From Neckera pumila (lineage: Eukaryota > Streptophyta > Bryopsida > Hypnales > Neckeraceae), in contig OZ018410.1 in assembly GCA_963969595.1 (NCBI GenBank), positions 38,917,413-38,981,412 of the forward strand: 64,000 nt of DNA, read 5' to 3'. The notes beneath the pieces are model-generated. The model was not told the origin of the DNA. It was given only the letters and a program-made list of their open reading frames with translations, and made no database searches. The translations under genes were made by a program, and so were the position numbers. This document shows, piece after piece, positions 59,400 to 64,000 of this stretch (position 1 is its first letter; every line of letters begins with the position of its first letter).

Positions 59400-61260
59400 T
59401 AGATCTACTAAAGCATTGGCAAAATATATTTGGAGTGATTCTAAAAAATTACGGTACTACATAATTCTTCCATTCTCTTATGCGATAGGAAAAGTACCTT
59501 TTATGTAAAAGTACGGAGCCAAAAAATACTTGTGCTGTACCTTATGAAAATAAAATTAATCGAATTCACTTGAAAATGGAATAAAATGATTCCGGGCAAG
59601 TTAAAATCACTCTTCACTCTAAAAAATCAAAAGAATTTGCAAATAATGGTCTTACAAAATCAAATTCTACATGAAACGAAATGAAATGGGCCAAAAAGTA
59701 GCCCTGTACTTAAAGGGACACAAAAATCCAAAGTCATGGAATTCATCGCCAGAATTCATGAAAAAAAATTGAGTAAGTTGCAATTATTAACAATCACTAT
59801 AATTCAAAAACATATTCATGGAAGTCGTCATTTCGAATCTCATTGCACGTAAAATTAAAAATTGTGTCAAGGCGCTCGCCATGTACTTTAATGCCCATAA
59901 AAATATAAAGTCATGGAATTTATGTAAAATGAAATGCAACAATGTTATGCAAGTTAGAATTACTCTAAAACATTAGTGTTTAGAAGAATTTGCAATTGTT
60001 TGTCATTGAGGAAGACCTTATACGGGAAATGAAAATGAAAGCCAAAAAATGTATCTCGTAATTCAAGGCCGTCTGAATTATAGACTTATGGATTTCACGC
60101 AAAAACGAGATGGTAAAATATTGTACAAGTACGAATTAATCCTAAATACTAGAATTCAAAAAAATATGCAATAGGTGAACGTGAAGTTCGGAAAAAAATT
60201 AAATTCAGTCTTGAAGAAGTCGAAGCAAATTTGAGGCTTTAATTTTATAATTAACGGTTTTTTGTTCATTACTGGAACACCTTGGAATTCAAATTACTAA
60301 TCATATTCAAGTATGATTAAAACGTCTATACTCACTTTTCTTTCACCCTAAACCATCCTTCACACTAACTATTAATTTGCTCTCATAATTGGCATTCATG
60401 AATCAATGTACAATTTCATGAAAGTGTGCCACCATGCAATGATTTTGTATGAAGGTCATGATTGATAGTGCTCCTTGAATGCTTGTAGTCTTCAAAACTT
60501 CAATGCATTGTATTATTTTCGCTATTTCAATCCTTTTTCAAGACTTCTGGCATTTGATGGATTCAAAATACAATCGTCTGCAATGACTTCGCATTCAGCT
60601 ACACAAAGAATTTTTTAAAAATAATCCTAAAAAATGTACTCATGATTTAAAAATAAATTAGCAAGTTCAAAATTAAATGATGACCCTGAGAATGTATTTT
60701 ATTATTAAAAAAAATTTGTGAAAATATAATTTATGGTATTTTTTTTTGGGGTACGTAAATCATTTTTTCTTTAAAAGAGGCACGTCTTGTAGTTTACAAG
60801 TACAGAAGCCCCAAATCCATGGGATAATTTACATGAATGGAGTCCCAAAAAATATGTAGAAGTTGAGAATTTGTGCAACATTTTGAAATCATGAGAAAAC
60901 AAAAGGTAGAATACTTTTATATTTTCCTACATGTGGAACAACTTTTATTCAAAAGAGCCAAGTGCTGTAGTTTACAAATATTAAAGCCCAAAGTCCATGG
61001 GATTAATTATATGAATGGAGTCCCAAAAAATATGTAGAAGTTGAGAATTTGTGCAACATTTAGAAATCATGAGAAAATAAAAGTTAGAATACTTTTATAT
61101 TTTCCTACATGCGGAACAACTTTTATTCAAAAGAGCCAGGTGCTGTAGTTTACGAATATTAAAGCCCCAAATCCATGGGATAAATTACATGAATGGAGTC
61201 GACTAAATGTAGAAGTTGAAAATTACTTGAAAATTTGGAATTTATGAAAAAAGAAATTCA
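59400..61260. repeat. Diverged tandem repeat of about 177 bp
   Basis: A box of 'CTGTACTTTA' followed about 20-30 bases later by 'CATGGAATT' or 'CATGGGATAA' recurs in register: the CATGG positions are 59735, 59912, 60087 (variant), 60818, 60996 and 61174, with spacings of 175-178 bp. The three units from about 60770 to 61260 are nearly identical; earlier ones are diverged, and the phase is hard to follow between 60100 and 60770. Further weak copies reach about 61760. Monomers near 180 bp are typical of plant satellites. Non-coding. Confidence 0.75.
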
Positions 61261-62106
61261 TTTTCCTTTTATGAATATTTTTACGCAAAAGAACTTCTTC
61301 TGTAATTCTTGTAATACTGAAGTTTAGAAGGTACTAATAAAAGCTTACATTCACTGCAATAATAGTATAAGACTTTCAAGTGTCATGACATTATTATTTT
61401 GTATTTTGGGAATGCAAGAAGTAATAAAGTTTGGAGCTTCAGTTGCATGTATTTGAAAGGTTTTATTTTCTTTTTTTTCAAATGTAAATAGTTCCAAACA
61501 AATTGGGAAACCCAAAATCCAAAGTAAGAATTGAAGGCAAGCACTCCTAGAAATACAAGGATAGATTCTATGGAATTTTTTCTTTTTTTTTTTTAATGAA
61601 AAAAGAAATTGAACCTTCACTAATGGAAATCTTGTTTCTACTCTTCTTTGACTGTTCTTTTAGAACACGTATGTTTTTCAAATACAACAAACATTGAATC
61701 CCAATTAATATTGCACTGGTTAAATAAGAGATCAAAAGAAAATGTGTATGTCATGGATTTCACGTACAAAACAATTTGAACTTCAGGAATGAATATTTCA
61801 CTACATGTGCAGCTCAAATATATTCTTTCTCTATTCATGTGCCTTTAAACTACAACAACGAGTTACTGTCAATTTATTTTGCAGTTGCTACAATAGATTT
61901 CTCAAAGAAATTTGAATTATAATTTTACAGGTTGAACCCCCCCAAAAATTAGTACTTCATGCATGAATTACTTGTTCCATGTGGTGGCAATTTTTTTTCC
62001 TACACGTGAAGCTCAAAAGTACCATGAACATCCACCCAATTCTTGGTTTGCATGTAATACATTTGTTTCCTAATTTTTAATATTGTCATGGAGTATTAGT
62101 ACCTTG

Positions 62107-62195
62107 AATCCTAAACCCTAAACCCTAAACCCTAAATCCTAAACCCTAAACCCTAAATCCTAAACCCTAAACCCTAGAATCCTAACCCTGAACCT
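62107..62195. repeat. Interstitial plant-type telomere repeats
   Basis: About ten units of CCCTAAA, with some TCCTAAA variants and degenerate ends, run on the plus strand. This is the Arabidopsis-type telomere sequence in internal position. The degenerate units suggest an old insertion or repair event, unless the window is subtelomeric. Confidence 0.9.
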
Positions 62196-62279
62196 TAAAT
62201 ATGATGACAATAAAGAGGAATCCGAGTACTATAAAAAATAATAATTCAGAGGCATATTTTGTACCGTACAATATTTGTT

Positions 62280-63000
62280 CACTATAAAAGGAAAAGGAAT
62301 TTCCTTAGTCGTGCACAGTATAAAATGAGGAAGAAGAATTTCACTCCAGAAAGAACCCAATGACATTCCACCAAACCAAGAATCATTTTATTATAAGCAA
62401 AAGCATGTACTGTGTGCTAATTCAGTATTCCAGAAAATAAGTGCGGAAAAGGCGAATACATTAAGATAAGGCTATAAAATAAAAATTTGCCTGGCGTTCA
62501 TGACATTTTTCCAATTGCAGAAAGACACGCCAGTAGACGGAAGTCAACGATGTTTAATGAACGGCATCTTCAAAAGGCTGCTGACACCTCAAATCATCGT
62601 GAAGAATTTGGATTGTTCCAAAATTAGTTTGCGCTTTATTGTTTACAGCTGCCTAGGGCATAGGGAATCTCGCGGCTTTTTAAATTACAGATATGGATTT
62701 TCAAAATCATGGATTGAATTGGCGCACTTTTGTTCCCGCCAAGGGGTTCGAGCCGCATCGTCAACGAACATGCAGCCATCTCCTTCCACCTTTCTCTTCA
62801 GCCGAGTCGATGTCTGTGCACGTTGCACTCTTCCTGTGTGTGTGTTGTATTTGCATTATTATCTATTGCGTAGAATTAAGGAGTTTCGATTCAGAATCGT
62901 ATCACGACTGGACCGTGTAGTTCTTGTCCGCTCTCTTTGTGGAGGAGGTACTTCATTGCATCCCGTTGCTGGTAATGTACCTGCACCTTGTCCATGAGTA
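62280..63000 (+). other. Possible unassigned exon or promoter region
   Basis: A TATA-like CTATAAAAGG at 62282 and an acceptor-like TTCCAATTGCAG ending at 62519 precede an open frame of about 160 codons to 62997. Composition is more GC-balanced than the flank after 62500. The translation has no domain I recognise and is rich in Arg, Cys and Ser, so it may be leader sequence of a gene beyond the window or chance. Confidence 0.25.
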
Positions 63001-63326
63001 TTGAAACTTGAATCATGAGTTTGGAGCAAGTTCACGTCAATGTATTTCATTTGCTTCATGAAGGCAACAGAATGCGTAGATATTCACTTCTGAATTGTGC
63101 ATTTCATAATGCGTCTCCTACAATGCACTGGATATTCATTTCGTGAGGTTGTTACATGAATTCTACGTACCTGAGTATGCTACTGTCTAATGGTGTTGCC
63201 TTAAATTTTGGAGTTACTAAAAATAGTAAGTTTTCTCTACGGAAAATATAAGATACATCCGTGAAATACGGGATAGTTGTGCCCATGTGGATAGAGGCAC
63301 TAGTATATAGAGACACATGATTGCAA

Positions 63327-63913
63327 TTTAGCGCGAGTCGCGCTAAACTGCATTTTCCTATGTGGGGAGATATATTTTCTAATATATACGTACGCCTGTC
63401 CTTATAAATCCCAAATTGCAGTTTAGCGCTAGTCGCGCTAAAGTGCGTCCTTCCCAGATTCAGTTTAGCGCTAGTCCCGCTAAACTCCGGTTTCGTTTTA
63501 TAATAAATCTCCAGTTGCAGTTCTGTGCTGGTGAAGCGGAGCTGCGTTTGTCCTTCATGAAAGGGTCCGGCTGCAGCTTAGCGCGAGTTGCGCTAAAGTG
63601 ACATTGACCTCATAGAGAACCCCGACTGAAGTTTAGCTAGTCGCGCAAAACTCCGGTTTCGCTTTATAATAAATCTCCAGTTGCAGTTCTGTGCTGGTCA
63701 AGCGGAGGTGTGTTTGCCATTCATGAAAGGGTCCAGCTGCAGCTTAGCGCGAGTCGCGCTAAAGTGGCACTGACTTCATAGGGAACCCTGACTGAAGTTT
63801 AGCGCTGGTCGCGCTGTAGTACGTTTTCTTTTTCACGATTTCCGCAATGGCGCAAAAACATTGATGACCTTTTAAAGTGACACTGATTGCAGTTTAGCGC
63901 TAGTCGCGCTAAA
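63327..63913. repeat. Array of eight GC-rich short palindromes
   Basis: Eight copies of a 21-bp imperfect palindrome, with arms TTTAGCGC and GCGCTAAA around a 5-base loop (GAGTC or TAGTC), lie at 63327-63347, 63422-63442, 63464-63484, 63577-63597, 63632-63650 (deleted), 63743-63763, 63798-63818 and 63893-63913. Copies 4-5 and 6-7 belong to a longer unit of 166 bp that also holds 'ccggtttcg(t/c)tttataataaa' and 'catgaaagggtcc'. The surroundings vary more than the palindromes. No known element is recognised. Confidence 0.85.
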
Positions 63914-64000
63914 GTGCATGAAGGATAAGGGTATTGTTTTTTATTAGCCTGAATAACCCTGTGTGTTTTTCAGGTGTCATGACTTCTACAACAGACCAAG

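Noticed and set aside
62500..62997. 165-codon frame as a real gene
   Set aside because: No domain or family match, start context weak, and length still compatible with chance in this GC-balanced patch; kept only as a low-confidence region.
1..64000. tRNA or rRNA genes, CRISPR arrays
   Set aside because: I found no convincing cloverleaf with A and B boxes, no rRNA-like conserved stretch and no regularly spaced short direct repeats with unique spacers. The palindrome array at 63.3 kb has irregular spacing and a eukaryotic context.

Overview
The window reads as nuclear DNA of a land plant. Evidence: GT-AG introns in every gene, plant-type (CCCTAAA)n repeats near 62.1 kb, and plant-specific gene forms (a plant tRNA ligase, a temperature-induced lipocalin, a plant MTB/METTL14-type m6A subunit). 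The AT-rich, repeat-laden spacers and the unusually long MTB would suit a seedless plant such as a bryophyte, lycophyte or fern, but I cannot fix the species.

Layout. 0-5 kb: a BTB/POZ gene (+) behind a long 5' leader with a TATA box and three tandem copies of a splice-donor unit. 5-13.3 kb: a transposon field with a 2.75-kb CACTA element (TTG target duplication) and several TTAA-bounded repeats sharing CCCCTAAAGGACC-like ends. 14-17.2 kb: a degraded LINE-like tail and the two-coding-exon lipocalin gene (+), whose leader carries a 324-bp tandem duplication and a (CAT)15 tract. 20.8-21.4 kb: a dispersed repeat with an internal 68-bp array; a second copy lies at 56.7 kb. 22-29.4 kb: the MTB gene (-), seven coding exons, 1,933 residues. 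30.8-37.96 kb: a tandem segmental duplication of a five-exon PB1-domain gene; copy A is intact, copy B is frameshifted. 38.6-41.5 kb: a second CACTA relative in the opposite orientation, with a TTAA element nested in it. 42.8-43.6 kb: an 850-bp foldback element. 44.2-56.1 kb: the tRNA ligase gene (+), 28 coding exons, 1,138 residues, with a transit-peptide-like first coding exon and an in-frame second ATG. 59.4-62 kb: a diverged ~177-bp tandem repeat. 62.1 kb: telomere-type repeats. 63.3-63.9 kb: eight GC-rich short palindromes.

Three genes act in RNA processing or stress physiology (MTB: mRNA adenosine methylation; RLG1: tRNA and bZIP60 exon ligation; TIL: membrane protection under heat or cold). 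Their proximity is not evidence of a functional cluster. The most unusual items are the palindrome array at 63.3-63.9 kb, the TTAA-bounded repeat family, the dual-start design and leader hairpin of the tRNA ligase gene, and tandemly duplicated leader or donor units in three of the five gene loci.
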